This document shows positions 18,273-27,173 of a stretch of 64,000 nt of DNA, piece by piece (positions within the stretch are counted from its first letter, which is position 1; each line of letters opens with the position of its first letter). Under the pieces are notes generated by a model. The model saw only the letters and a list, made by a program, of their open reading frames with translations. It ran no database searches and was not told the origin of the DNA. Source of the stretch: Terrimicrobium sacchariphilum (GTDB lineage Bacteria; Verrucomicrobiota; Verrucomicrobiia; Chthoniobacterales; Terrimicrobiaceae); the NCBI RefSeq assembly GCF_001613545.1, contig NZ_BDCO01000002.1, positions 1,116,001 through 1,180,000 on the forward strand, read 5' to 3'. A program made the translations under genes and the position numbers.

Positions 18273-20981
18273 CTATTGCTTGGTCTTGAACATGCCAGCC
18301 CATCCGGCCCAAAGCTCATTGGTCTCCGGATTAAAGCGCAGCGTTTGAGGGCCGACATAAGGAATGTTTCCCGTGATGTCCGTCCAGGTGTCTCCTCCAT
18401 CGGTGGTCTTGTGGATTGAGCCGAGCCGGAGGTTGCCCCAGTTGGTTCGCGAGACCCAGATGATGTTCGGGTTGGTCGGGTGAACCTCGATGCCCACCAT
18501 GGCGCGCGGTTTCTCGGGGAAGTTGGTGATCCTCGTCCAGGTCTTGCCCTGGTCCTTGCTGCGCCAGAGTTGCTCGCCGGAGCAGTAGATGGTGCCGTCG
18601 GTGGCGACGACCACATTCCAGACAAAGACCTCATTGCGGAAGACCTGTTCCCAGGATTCCCCTCCGTCATTGCTGCGCCAGACGCCTCCCCCATTGCCGC
18701 ACGCACCCCAGAAGACGCGGTTGGAATCGGTGGGGTCCACGGCCAAGCCGTTGTACATCCGGCGGCCAGTGGGCTGGGAGGTGAGCTGTTTCCAGGTGGC
18801 GCCGCCGTCGAGCGACTTGAAGATGCCGCCGCCCATCTTGCCGGGCTCGGGATCGCCGTCGATGCCCAGGTACACGACCTGCGGATCATTCGGGTCCACC
18901 GCGAGAGCACGGGGATAGCCGCGGCCCCACATGGTATTTGGCATGAGCACGTAGTTCGGAATGCCCTCGCGGATCACCGTGAAGGTATTGCCATCATCCT
19001 CACTGCGGATGATGCTCTGCGGCTTGGCCGTGCTCCAGGGCGAGCAGGTGGAGATGACGCGTGTGCCGCCATTGACGTCATTGACGGCGAGACGCCAGTT
19101 ATGCCCGCTGAGGTCGTCCGTGTGCTTGAGTGGCCAGAGCTGTTTCCAGGTCTTGCCGTTGTCGGAGCTGACGAGACTTCCCTCATCCATGGCCGAGGCA
19201 TACACCTTGCCTTTGTGGAAACGGATGTCGGTGATGCAGGAGATATCCGCGCCACGGCAGCGCTCTGTCCAGACGGTTCCGCCATCGGTGCTCAGGCTGG
19301 GACGCCAGTTGGCGCTGAGGAAGATCTCGGAGGGATTCAGCGGATTGATGGCGATGTTGGTCGGGGCGCTCAGGCGCGCCGATTTGCCGTCCGCGGAAAG
19401 CATGTCCATGGTGGGATTACCGCTGGCCTCATCCAGGTCGATCTTGTTGGAGTATTTCCCCGCGGCGCCGCCCTCGAGGGCCTTTCCACTGGCCTGCCAG
19501 GTATTGCCTCCGTCCTCGGAGGAAAGGAAGACGCCCGTCCAGCTGGTCTTGCCGATGGCGCAGACGTTGAGCGGATTCGCCGGGTTCACTGCAATATCAA
19601 GCACGTCGAACTTGTCGGGGAAGCTGTCGGAGATTTTCTTCCACGTCGCGCCTCCATCGGTCGACTTCATCACGCCATCGGCAAAGAAGGAGCCGTAAAT
19701 GATGTCGGGATTTTTCGGATCAAAGGCGGCTGACGATGCCTTGGTGGGAGTCTGAAGTTCCTTCCAGGTCTTGCCTGCATCCTTGCTCATGACCAGCCCG
19801 AGGGCGGCAGTGGCTACAACGACCCGCGAGGGATCGCTCGGGGCCACGGCGACGGAGTAAAACGTGGAGGCCGGTGCATCTCCGAGATGAATGTTTCCGG
19901 CAGTCTGGAAGGCCTTGACTGCGTCGGGATCTGAGAAATCCGCGAGCGGAACGAGACGCGGTTCACTGCCGCCGCCAGCCGGAGCAAAGGCGAGGTAAAA
20001 CCGCTTTAGCCGCGCTACCGCCGGAGTGGTCGGGATCGGGCCGGAGCACGTAAGGTCAAATCGCGCGATGGATGCAAAGTCGGGATTCACCGGCTGCGAG
20101 GCGGCCTCGGGGTGGGCCTTCAAATACTGCGGATCGTAGACAAAATCCGACGCCTTGAGGACCACGTCGCTCCAGTTGGTATTCTGATAGAGCGTGTTGA
20201 GGTTCTTGCTGCGGTAGGCGATGCCGTCCTTGGTCTTCATGATGAAGAACGAGTCCTTCGGCAGAGTGCCGTCGCCTTTGAAGGTGAATCCGATGCCCTG
20301 GCTGTTGGCTCCAGATTCTCCCGCGGGGAGTTTTGGCATTAACGTAAGGGCGCCGAAAAAGGCGTTATTCACCTTCCCATACTGCACGCGCAGCACGCCG
20401 GGTTCCTCCTCCGGGGTCTTTTCCTCGTAGGCGACCGCCCAGGTCTGCCCGCCATCGGTGCTTTTATAGACTTTTCCCAGCGGGCTGGTCGCGTAGACGT
20501 TGCTGCCATTCGACGGGTCGACCGCTACGGAATGGATGCTCTTGTTCTTTTCGCCGGTGATCCGGAGATCGCTCTTGTCGGTGCGCGGGAGCGTCACCCA
20601 GGTCTCGCCCGCATCGGTGCTCTTGCAAAGCCCGCCTTCCGTCGCAGCGTAGACGGTGTCGGGATTACGCTGATCGACCGCGAGGGAGAAGACGCCGTAC
20701 GAGGCGAGCCCGTTGTTGATAAGCTTCCAGTTCAGCCCATGATCCTCGGTCTTGTAAGCTCCGCCGACATCACCGCCCATGTAAATGGTGCCGTCCTTGG
20801 CCGGGTGGTAGGCTGCGCAATAGAAGAAGCCGCCTCCGCCCCAGCCGGAATGCTCCCAGGTTGTGGAGGCGCCTGCGGCGTCGGCGGTCTGGGCCCGGCT
20901 GTCGACCAGGCCTGCCAGCGGCAGCAGCGCGACGAGCGGGAGGAGTTTGCGGACGAATCGAGAGGGAACGGATTTTCTCAT
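18273..20981 (-). CDS. Secreted GH74/VPS10-like BNR propeller protein with an inserted beta domain
   Basis: Exported protein of 902 residues with signal peptide (LLPLVALLPLAGLVDSRAQ). Many Asp-box repeats (STDAGETW, STDGGQTW, SKDAGKTW, STDGGATW, SEDGGNTW, SLDGGATW, SNDGGESW, TTDGGDTW) indicate two seven-bladed propellers as in GH74 xyloglucanases and sortilin-like proteins. Residues about 205-345, between FFGALTLMP and FYLAFAP, interrupt the repeats with a segment that has no Asp boxes and looks like a beta-sandwich sugar-binding insert. Catalytic aspartates of GH74 cannot be assigned by eye. It is the last gene of an operon with a dehydrogenase, an acetylesterase and a small secreted protein. 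Confidence 0.75.
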   Translation of the reverse strand: MRKSVPSRFVRKLLPLVALLPLAGLVDSRAQTADAAGASTTWEHSGWGGGGFFYCAAYHPAKDGTIYMGGDVGGAYKTEDHGLNWKLINNGLASYGVFSLAVDQRNPDTVYAATEGGLCKSTDAGETWVTLPRTDKSDLRITGEKNKSIHSVAVDPSNGSNVYATSPLGKVYKSTDGGQTWAVAYEEKTPEEEPGVLRVQYGKVNNAFFGALTLMPKLPAGESGANSQGIGFTFKGDGTLPKDSFFIMKTKDGIAYRSKNLNTLYQNTNWSDVVLKASDFVYDPQYLKAHPEAASQPVNPDFASIARFDLTCSGPIPTTPAVARLKRFYLAFAPAGGGSEPRLVPLADFSDPDAVKAFQTAGNIHLGDAPASTFYSVAVAPSDPSRVVVATAALGLVMSKDAGKTWKELQTPTKASSAAFDPKNPDIIYGSFFADGVMKSTDGGATWKKISDSFPDKFDVLDIAVNPANPLNVCAIGKTSWTGVFLSSEDGGNTWQASGKALEGGAAGKYSNKIDLDEASGNPTMDMLSADGKSARLSAPTNIAINPLNPSEIFLSANWRPSLSTDGGTVWTERCRGADISCITDIRFHKGKVYASAMDEGSLVSSDNGKTWKQLWPLKHTDDLSGHNWRLAVNDVNGGTRVISTCSPWSTAKPQSIIRSEDDGNTFTVIREGIPNYVLMPNTMWGRGYPRALAVDPNDPQVVYLGIDGDPEPGKMGGGIFKSLDGGATWKQLTSQPTGRRMYNGLAVDPTDSNRVFWGACGNGGGVWRSNDGGESWEQVFRNEVFVWNVVVATDGTIYCSGEQLWRSKDQGKTWTRITNFPEKPRAMVGIEVHPTNPNIIWVSRTNWGNLRLGSIHKTTDGGDTWTDITGNIPYVGPQTLRFNPETNELWAGWAGMFKTKQ

Positions 20982-21025
20982 GATGCGAAATATATGGTGA
21001 GGTGAAAGGGACGGGGTGAGGAAGA

Positions 21026-22039
21026 TCAGACTTTGGACCAGTCGAAGACGACGCCGGTGTAGAGGTCCTTCTGGTTGGCGAGACCCTCGTAGATCGAGTG
21101 GCAGTCGGCCGGGCTGACGAGGTGGGTGAGGAGCGGGGCGGTATTGAGCTTGCCCTGGGACATCATCCGCAGGAGTTGCCGCACGTTGTTCTCGATGGAG
21201 TGCTTGCAGAAGCCTGCCGGATCAGCCAATAGCGGATAACGCCACTCCAGGGCACCCTTGACCGTGGTCTCGGCATTGCAGAGATGGAGACCGCTCAGGA
21301 ACGGCGTGACATCCGCGACATGCGGAGCGCGCGGGCTGCCGAGCAGAACGATTTCGCCAAAGCGGGCGGCCAGCTGCGGGGCGCTTTCCATCGCCACGGA
21401 CGAAAGCCCGGTGGCCTCGATGACAGCGGCACACATCCTGCCTTCCGTGATGGCGGCTACCTGCGCCTTCATTTCCGGACCAGGAGCGATTGCATGCGGG
21501 ACGCCACAGGCCTGCGCCTGCTCGCGGCGACGGGCCGACGGGTCAATGCCGATGACCTCGCATCCCGCCAGGCCAAAGAGCTGAGCCGAGAGATTGCCGA
21601 CGAGGCCGAGACCGATGACCGCTACAAAGTCTCCCAGCTCCGCGTCCGAAGTCCTCGATGCCGCCATGGAAACAGCGGCCATGCGGGCAAACGTGGCCTT
21701 CACGGGGTCCAGGCCTTCCGGCACGGGAACGACGACAAACTCGCCGAGGATGTGCTTGGCGTGGCGGCCAAAGGAGAGGACGCGCTGGCCGACTGAGAGA
21801 TTCTTCACCTCATCCCCGAAAGCCACAACCCGGCCGACCGAACCATAGCCGGGAGAGAATGGCAGCGGCGCCCAGCTTTCCAGGCCGGCCCGGCAGGCCA
21901 GCTCGGTGCCTGCGCTCACGATGCTGTATTCGTTTTCAATCAACACGTCAGCCGGACGGCTGATCTCAGGCATGGGAAACTCCTCGAGCTCGGCGAGGCC
22001 GGGTGAGGGGAAGATAACGCGAACGGACTGGGTTTTCAT
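21026..22039 (-). CDS. Zinc-type MDR dehydrogenase (polyol/threonine dehydrogenase-like)
   Basis: Medium-chain dehydrogenase/reductase of 337 residues, probably oxidising a sugar or polyol with NAD(P). The N-terminal GroES-like lobe has SAGTELACR and FSPGYGSVGRVVAFG. The Rossmann motif VIGLGLVGNLSAQL is at about 140-153, followed by an acidic VIGIDPSARR strand end. The four-cysteine structural-zinc lobe is not seen and the usual GHE motif is replaced by PGYGSVG, so the metal site may be altered. It lies between the acetylesterase (24-bp gap) and the GH74-like gene (44-bp gap), so it probably handles a released monosaccharide. Confidence 0.75.
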   Translation of the reverse strand: MKTQSVRVIFPSPGLAELEEFPMPEISRPADVLIENEYSIVSAGTELACRAGLESWAPLPFSPGYGSVGRVVAFGDEVKNLSVGQRVLSFGRHAKHILGEFVVVPVPEGLDPVKATFARMAAVSMAASRTSDAELGDFVAVIGLGLVGNLSAQLFGLAGCEVIGIDPSARRREQAQACGVPHAIAPGPEMKAQVAAITEGRMCAAVIEATGLSSVAMESAPQLAARFGEIVLLGSPRAPHVADVTPFLSGLHLCNAETTVKGALEWRYPLLADPAGFCKHSIENNVRQLLRMMSQGKLNTAPLLTHLVSPADCHSIYEGLANQKDLYTGVVFDWSKV

Positions 22040-22063
22040 TGGATAAAAGGGCGAGGGACGCTC

Positions 22064-24085
22064 TCAGTACCTGGCGGACTGGGTCGTGATCGGAAAGTCG
22101 TCGGTACGGAAGGGCGAGGCTGGAAATCCCTCGGCGTTGTAAAGGTTGCAGGTCGGGTTACTCGACCAGGCGTAGCGCACGGCGACGGGTGACGGTACTT
22201 GCGGCGATGAGACAATGACCTCGCCGCCTTCGATCTTTGCGTCGGCCCATTTCCACTTGCGATCCTCGCCGCAGATGGCAAAGCCTTCCAGCTCGGAGGA
22301 ACTGTTGCGCACGGTCGGGGCTTTTGCTCCCGTCTCGGAATCGACGCTATAGGTCTCCGGCAGGGGCCTGGCGACGAGCCCACCCCCGGTGCCACTAAAG
22401 GTGAGGCGGATCTTGTCGCCGTCGACCTTCATCGACTGATAGACCGGGCCGGAGCCGACGATCTTGTGGCCATAGGTGCCGGCGAGAGCGAGCGCGGAGA
22501 GGCGTGCGCCGACATCCTTTTTATTGCGGGGGTGAATATTCACCGAATCACCCAGATCGATCAGCACGGCCTCACCGGTATTTGGCAGTGAGAGCGCCAG
22601 GGATTGTGCCTCCCGCAGTTCGGCCCAGTTGGAGTCTCCTGGTGCCGTTGGCTTGTCATTCTTGTTGGCGAGCTGGCAGATGTAAAAGGCAAAGTCGCCC
22701 TGCCCCCACCGGCTTCGCCAATCAGTGATCATCAGCGGCAGCGCCTTGCGATACTGATAGGCCCGCTCGATGTTGTTCTCTCCCTGGTACCAGATGACGC
22801 CTTGGATGGCGTATGGGATCAGGGGATAAATCATGGCATTAAAGAGATGGCTCGGTGCCTGCCAGGAGATCGGTTCCACTCCGGGAGGAGGAGGAAGCGC
22901 GGCGCGAGCCTCTGCGCTGAGCGCGGGAAACTGCTGCTCGACGCGTTTCATCCATGACCCCGGAATCGCGGGCCTTCCGATGGTGATATAGGAAACCGAA
23001 AGGTCGCTGGCTGGATGAGTGAAGCGGATGGCGAGAGTGGACTCCCCCGGTGCGAGGGCGGAGGTTGGCACGGTGTAGCGCCGCGGGGCGCGGGACTTCG
23101 CCGCCTCCTCAAGCGAGAAACGACCGATGGATTTGCCATTCCAGAAGACCTCCTCGATGCCCGCAGTCCCCTCGCCGACAGAGATCAGCAAAGGCCGGGC
23201 TGCCTGCTCGGGAGTGATCTCGACCGTGCGGCGCAGCCAGATTGCCCCGGCGTCTCCGAGCTTGCCGGGAACTGTTGCGGGCTGCCAGCTCTCGTCGTCA
23301 TCGGGCACCGTCCCGGCGGGCTGATCCTGCCGCTGGTTGGCATCCTGCCACTCCGACATGGCCAGCAGGTACTCGCGAATGCGGCGCGAATATGTCCGCA
23401 GATCCTCGTCCCGTTTCTCCATGCCAGAGGCGATCTCGGGGTCCGAAAGCAGCGCTTCCTTGCTCGTCCATGTCTCGATCGGAGTGCCTCCCCAGGCGGA
23501 AAGGATCATGCCCACCGGAGCCTTGACGCCCTCCTGGATGAACTTTCCAAAATAGTACGCGACAGCGGAGAAGCTGGCGATGGTATCCGGCCCCGCGATC
23601 ACCCATTTGCCCTGGTATCCCTTGATCGGAATGGCGGACTCGGCCTTGGTCACGACGAACAGACGGAACTGTGAATTGGTCGGAGCAGCCAATTCATTTG
23701 CGGCCTCCGGCGTTCTGGCCAGGGTCCACTCCATGTTGGACTGGCCGGAGGCGAGCCAGACCTCGCCGACCAGCACATCCGGGATGGTGACGGTATTTTC
23801 GCCCTGCACGACAAGATCAAACGGCCCGGCTGCGCTCTGGCTCAGGTCGAGCGCGACCTGCCAGCGCCCCTTGTCATCCGCGACGGTTCTCGCCACCGTC
23901 CCGCCCAGCGAGACTGTAATCTCGCGACCCGCATCGGCCTTGCCCCAGACCGGCACGCGTGCGGCCCTCTGGAGCACGGCGTGCTCGGAGAAAATCGCGG
24001 GCAGCTTGACCTCCGCCACGGCCATCGCAGCAGGGAAGGCAAGACCAAGGCATAGCACGATCCAAAATGGTCGTCTCATAAGCAT
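22064..24085 (-). CDS. Secreted sialate O-acetylesterase-like protein
   Basis: SASA-domain esterase of 673 residues. A signal peptide (WIVLCLGLAFPAAMAVA) leads into VKLPAIFSEHAVLQR, the usual start of the mature family. The nucleophile motif GQSNME is at about 114-119, with WYQGENN as the second block and DSVNIHPRNK as the distal acid/base block. A beta-sandwich insert lies between them, as in 13937-15853, but the present copy is exported. It stands second in an operon that starts with a small beta-sandwich protein at 24716. Likely role: removing O-acetyl groups from a glycan at the cell surface or in the periplasm. Confidence 0.85.
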   Translation of the reverse strand: MLMRRPFWIVLCLGLAFPAAMAVAEVKLPAIFSEHAVLQRAARVPVWGKADAGREITVSLGGTVARTVADDKGRWQVALDLSQSAAGPFDLVVQGENTVTIPDVLVGEVWLASGQSNMEWTLARTPEAANELAAPTNSQFRLFVVTKAESAIPIKGYQGKWVIAGPDTIASFSAVAYYFGKFIQEGVKAPVGMILSAWGGTPIETWTSKEALLSDPEIASGMEKRDEDLRTYSRRIREYLLAMSEWQDANQRQDQPAGTVPDDDESWQPATVPGKLGDAGAIWLRRTVEITPEQAARPLLISVGEGTAGIEEVFWNGKSIGRFSLEEAAKSRAPRRYTVPTSALAPGESTLAIRFTHPASDLSVSYITIGRPAIPGSWMKRVEQQFPALSAEARAALPPPPGVEPISWQAPSHLFNAMIYPLIPYAIQGVIWYQGENNIERAYQYRKALPLMITDWRSRWGQGDFAFYICQLANKNDKPTAPGDSNWAELREAQSLALSLPNTGEAVLIDLGDSVNIHPRNKKDVGARLSALALAGTYGHKIVGSGPVYQSMKVDGDKIRLTFSGTGGGLVARPLPETYSVDSETGAKAPTVRNSSSELEGFAICGEDRKWKWADAKIEGGEVIVSSPQVPSPVAVRYAWSSNPTCNLYNAEGFPASPFRTDDFPITTQSARY

Positions 24086-24125
24086 TTCGCAGGGGGAAGT
24101 ACGGGGTCGGTACGACAGCGGTCGG

Positions 24126-24716
24126 TCACTCCTTGATCACGCAATCGACGATCGAGAAGCCGGCGACCGGAGGCCCGAAGAACTGGATGCGCACGGCGGA
24201 GATGCTGGCCAGTTGATCCTGGTCCGCCAGCCCCTTGAGCGCCTCGGGCAGGCTCATCTTGATGGTATTGCCTGCCTCCGCTGCGCTGATGTCGCTCTTT
24301 ACGTTAAACTTGCCATGCACGGTCTCGCCCTCCTTTGTGAGAAAGGACAGGGCCACCTGCACCGGCTGCGGCGCGCTTGCGGCCTGCCCCTGCGCGTCCT
24401 TGCCGGGTTTGAAGGTGATCTCCAGCATGCCGCTTTCGCGGAGCTTGTCGGTCAGGTCGAGTCCGCTGCCCGGATTGGCCGAGAGCAGGACACCCCCGAA
24501 TGGCTGGACGCCATTCTGGATGCTCACCTCGAGCACGGTGGCGCGCTTGCCTGCCGCGTCGACCTGGAGGATCGTCGGGCCGGACCAGGACGAGGTCTTC
24601 CAGCCATCGGCCAGGCCGCTCTTGGAGGAGTACACCTCAAAGGGGGAAGCCGCGAGAGCCGCGGCGGACAACAACGGGAGGAGAGGCATCATTAAGCTAA
24701 TGGCGCGAAGTTTCAT
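24126..24716 (-). CDS. Small secreted beta-sandwich protein, possibly carbohydrate-binding
   Basis: Function not recognised; 196 residues. The signal peptide is MKLRAISLMMPLLPLLSAAALA, which fixes the start at 24716 rather than at the much longer open frame. The mature part (SPFEVYSSKSGLADGWKTSSWSG ... IRFFG-like strand, FSIVDCVIKE) has the pattern of single-domain sugar-binding or CIA30-like jelly rolls, with a predicted edge strand LASISAVRIQFFGPP. It is the first gene of the operon that ends at 18273 and faces the hybrid regulator at 24887 across a perfect palindrome. Confidence 0.6.
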   Translation of the reverse strand: MKLRAISLMMPLLPLLSAAALAASPFEVYSSKSGLADGWKTSSWSGPTILQVDAAGKRATVLEVSIQNGVQPFGGVLLSANPGSGLDLTDKLRESGMLEITFKPGKDAQGQAASAPQPVQVALSFLTKEGETVHGKFNVKSDISAAEAGNTIKMSLPEALKGLADQDQLASISAVRIQFFGPPVAGFSIVDCVIKE

Positions 24717-24813
24717 AAGCGAATCGGGAAGGGGGTGTTCGTTAAGCCAGAAGGAACTCCCATCGCGCACGACATGACAGCCCAAAGTACCCGCGAGAAT
24801 CGCATTTTCAGAA

Positions 24814-24829
24814 ATTTGTTTAAACAAAT
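24814..24829. promoter_or_regulatory. Perfect 16-bp palindromic operator candidate
   Basis: ATTTGTTTAAACAAAT is fully self-complementary. It lies in the 170-bp region between the divergent operon start (24716) and the hybrid regulator start (24887), so one bound dimer could control both directions. It is the best representative of a family of related sites at 8942, 18093, 26810, 36319 and 36534. Confidence 0.65.
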
Positions 24830-24886
24830 CGGTCTTCCACGCACCTGCGCCGGGAATTCTCTTTCGCACCCTGATGCACTGCGTTA

Positions 24887-26776
24887 ATGGTCGCTCAAAT
24901 GTCCTATGGCGTAATACTGTCGGACTCCGTCCAGACCCTGCGACGCTGGCTGGAATCTTCAAATCTCTCCCCAGGAAACCGACTCCCCTCCGAGCGCGTG
25001 CTGGCCCGGGAACTCGGCTTGAAGCACAATGCCATCAATCGCGCAATGTCGCGCCTTTTGGGTGAGGGCGTGGTGCGCCGAGATGGATATAAACTTTTCT
25101 ACGCTGGCTCGGAGAAGCCGCTGGAGAGCCGCTTCGCCTGCGACCTGGTCATCGCGCGGAGGTCGTTTTTTACCAAGGGCTACATGAAGCTGGCAAAGGA
25201 GTTGTGTATCGATCTGCGGATTCACCCGTACGACTCCGGTGGTGAGGCGTTGAGCTATTTCTATCAGCTCGATACACCGGAGACGGAGTGCGTGATATTT
25301 GAGCCTCCGCATCTCATGACCGTCTCTCTTTGGGAGCCTGCGGTGAGGAAGCTTCTCTCGCACGACATTCCGGCCATCAGCGTTCGGCAGGCGGCTCCCG
25401 GCCTGCCCTGTGTTGATCCCGACTATACACGGGCGGTGGAGCTGGCCGTATCTCATCTCCGGGATAACGGACACCAGGAAATGGGCTTGCTCACGATCTC
25501 GCCACGCTCGGAGTCCGCGCGGGAGATCCTGTCCGCCTGGAAATCCCTGAGGCTTCAGAAAGGGCTGGCTGCCACGGCCCGGCGTATCGCCTACTACTCC
25601 GACGGGCGCGAGGATGACATCCAGATGATCGTCGAAAAGCTCGACAGCGACTGGCGGGGCGTGTCAACGCTCGTCATCTACGCCGAGCACGATCCCATCG
25701 TTCCTCATTTGCTGGAGCGCCTGTCGCGCAAGGGACTGCGTGTGCCGCAGGATCTCGCGGTGGTCTGCATCGGCGACCTGCCTCATCTCGCAGTGACGAA
25801 TCCTCCGGTCACCACGATCTCCTTTGACGCTCCGCTGATGCAGGAGGTGATCTTTGGCCTGGCGCAAAGGCTCACGCGCAGGCGACAGGATCTCCGCAGC
25901 CACTCCTCCGCGCCCAGGATTCGCGTGCAGCCTCATCTCATCCGGAGGGCGTCGACCGATGCTCCCGGTCCCATGCCGGTCCGGACGGCCTCGGCCTCCC
26001 GACGCGCTGATGTGTTGACTGCGGATCTGGCTGCGGCGCCGTCCGGTAGTACGGAGGATTTCACCCGGATGCTTAATCGCCGCTATCCGCTGACCTCGAA
26101 TGCCAATGAATCGCGTTTCGAGCAGATTGATATCGAGGCCTTCGTCAATCGCCCGCTGAATTTTCGCAAGGGGTGGCTTGGCGACCTGCCGTTGACGAAC
26201 TTTGCCACCGGAAGGCACAAGATCCATGGCGTGCCATTTCAAGTTCTCGGAGGCCATGCGCGCGAGGATTGTGGTGTGATCGTCTTTCGCTCCACGTCCA
26301 ACAAGACCGGCAATTCGCGAGTCCTGCCATCGCGTCTGCGCATCCCGATCGATACGACCGCGCTGGCCATCTACATCCTGCACGGCTGCGGCTACAGCCG
26401 ATACCTTTCGCCCTTTGCGCAATATGACTTCTATGCCGGCCGCAGGCACCTCGGCTCCGTGCCGCTCGTTTCGCTGGGCTATCCTCCGCCGGATGGAGAT
26501 ACGCGGAATTTTGAAAAGGAGGCGATGAAGGCCAATATCCAGGACTGGTGGTCGGACTTTCCGCATCTCGACTTTCCCCACGCCTGGAGAGCCCCGGTGA
26601 TGGAGGGAAAGACCGAGTATCTCGATCGCAACGTCTATCTCTATACGCTGGAATGGAGGAATCCTTTCCCGGGTCGCACGATCACTCACATGGAGATCGC
26701 AGTCGATGCGGAGAAGCCTACCACGCTCGGCGTGCTGGCCGTCTCCGCGCTCCGGCCGGAACCGGAAGAGGACTGA
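24887..26776 (+). CDS. Hybrid regulator, second copy: GntR-type wHTH + LacI-type sensor + C-terminal carbohydrate-binding-like domain
   Basis: Cytoplasmic regulator of 629 residues with the same three-part layout as 2979-4844. The winged helix is at about 10-70 (GNRLPSERVLARELGLKHN, wing ending GYKLFYAG). The sensor spans about 75-345 (FEPPHL, DNGHQEMGLLTISPRS, DLAVVCIGDLPHL). A variable linker follows, then a C-terminal domain from about 416 that keeps W-L-GD-PL, GRHKIHG-PFQV, DCGVIV, AIYILHGCGYS, NIQDWW and LYTLEW. The first and second copies agree better in this last domain than in the sensor. ATG 24899 is an alternative start. The palindrome at 24814 suggests autoregulation and control of the divergent operon. 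Confidence 0.8.
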   Translation: MVAQMSYGVILSDSVQTLRRWLESSNLSPGNRLPSERVLARELGLKHNAINRAMSRLLGEGVVRRDGYKLFYAGSEKPLESRFACDLVIARRSFFTKGYMKLAKELCIDLRIHPYDSGGEALSYFYQLDTPETECVIFEPPHLMTVSLWEPAVRKLLSHDIPAISVRQAAPGLPCVDPDYTRAVELAVSHLRDNGHQEMGLLTISPRSESAREILSAWKSLRLQKGLAATARRIAYYSDGREDDIQMIVEKLDSDWRGVSTLVIYAEHDPIVPHLLERLSRKGLRVPQDLAVVCIGDLPHLAVTNPPVTTISFDAPLMQEVIFGLAQRLTRRRQDLRSHSSAPRIRVQPHLIRRASTDAPGPMPVRTASASRRADVLTADLAAAPSGSTEDFTRMLNRRYPLTSNANESRFEQIDIEAFVNRPLNFRKGWLGDLPLTNFATGRHKIHGVPFQVLGGHAREDCGVIVFRSTSNKTGNSRVLPSRLRIPIDTTALAIYILHGCGYSRYLSPFAQYDFYAGRRHLGSVPLVSLGYPPPDGDTRNFEKEAMKANIQDWWSDFPHLDFPHAWRAPVMEGKTEYLDRNVYLYTLEWRNPFPGRTITHMEIAVDAEKPTTLGVLAVSALRPEPEED

Positions 26777-26809
26777 CTGTTTGCCAAGTCGTACGGGGAG
26801 GGATGGCGA

Positions 26810-26825
26810 GTTTGTTCGAACACTC
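26810..26825. promoter_or_regulatory. Operator-like palindrome TGTTCGAACA
   Basis: GTTTGTTCGAACACTC contains the perfect 10-bp palindrome TGTTCGAACA (26813-26822) with a central CG, and matches the TTTGTTTAAACA family in its left half. It lies between the hybrid regulator's stop codon and the DeoC remnant/GH28 genes. Confidence 0.4.
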
Positions 26826-26849
26826 GGCTGAGAGACTGCGGCCGGAGTC

Positions 26850-27173
26850 TTGTTTAGGATTTCAGCATGGGGAGAGGCGCTCGCAGAATGCAGGGAGATG
26901 TCCGCTCTTGGTTATGCAGCTCCCGCTGGTCGTCTCGACCATGCCCTTCTCGCTCCCTCCCTGACTCAGGCCGCGCTGCGCAAAGAGGGCCGGGAGTTGC
27001 GTCCCTATCCCGTCGCAAGGGTTTGCATCGAGCCGCATGCCGTCGGGCTGGCCGCGGGGGAGCGGGCGCTTCTCGACGGTGCACGCCAGGTGGACATGGT
27101 GAGCCGTCTCGCCGTCCGGCCCTCGATTCACCTTCGTTCGGAAATCGACCATTTTCTCACCCTATACCCATGA
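26850..27173 (+). pseudogene. DeoC-like aldolase remnant
   Basis: Open frame of about 107 codons that looks like a shrunken deoxyribose-phosphate aldolase. RLDHALLAPSLTQAALRKEG, then VARVCIEPHAVGLAA, match the N-terminal LIDHTLL and VCVxP-xxVxLA blocks of DeoC, and ALLDGARQVDMV matches the ADGADEIDMV block. The intervening VGFP-G segment is missing, as is everything after the DMV block, including the Schiff-base lysine, so it cannot be an active aldolase. No good start codon or ribosome site is visible (TTG 26850, ATG 26898). Its TGA overlaps the ATG of the GH28 gene in an ATGA, which could still serve translational coupling. Similarity was judged by eye. Confidence 0.5.
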
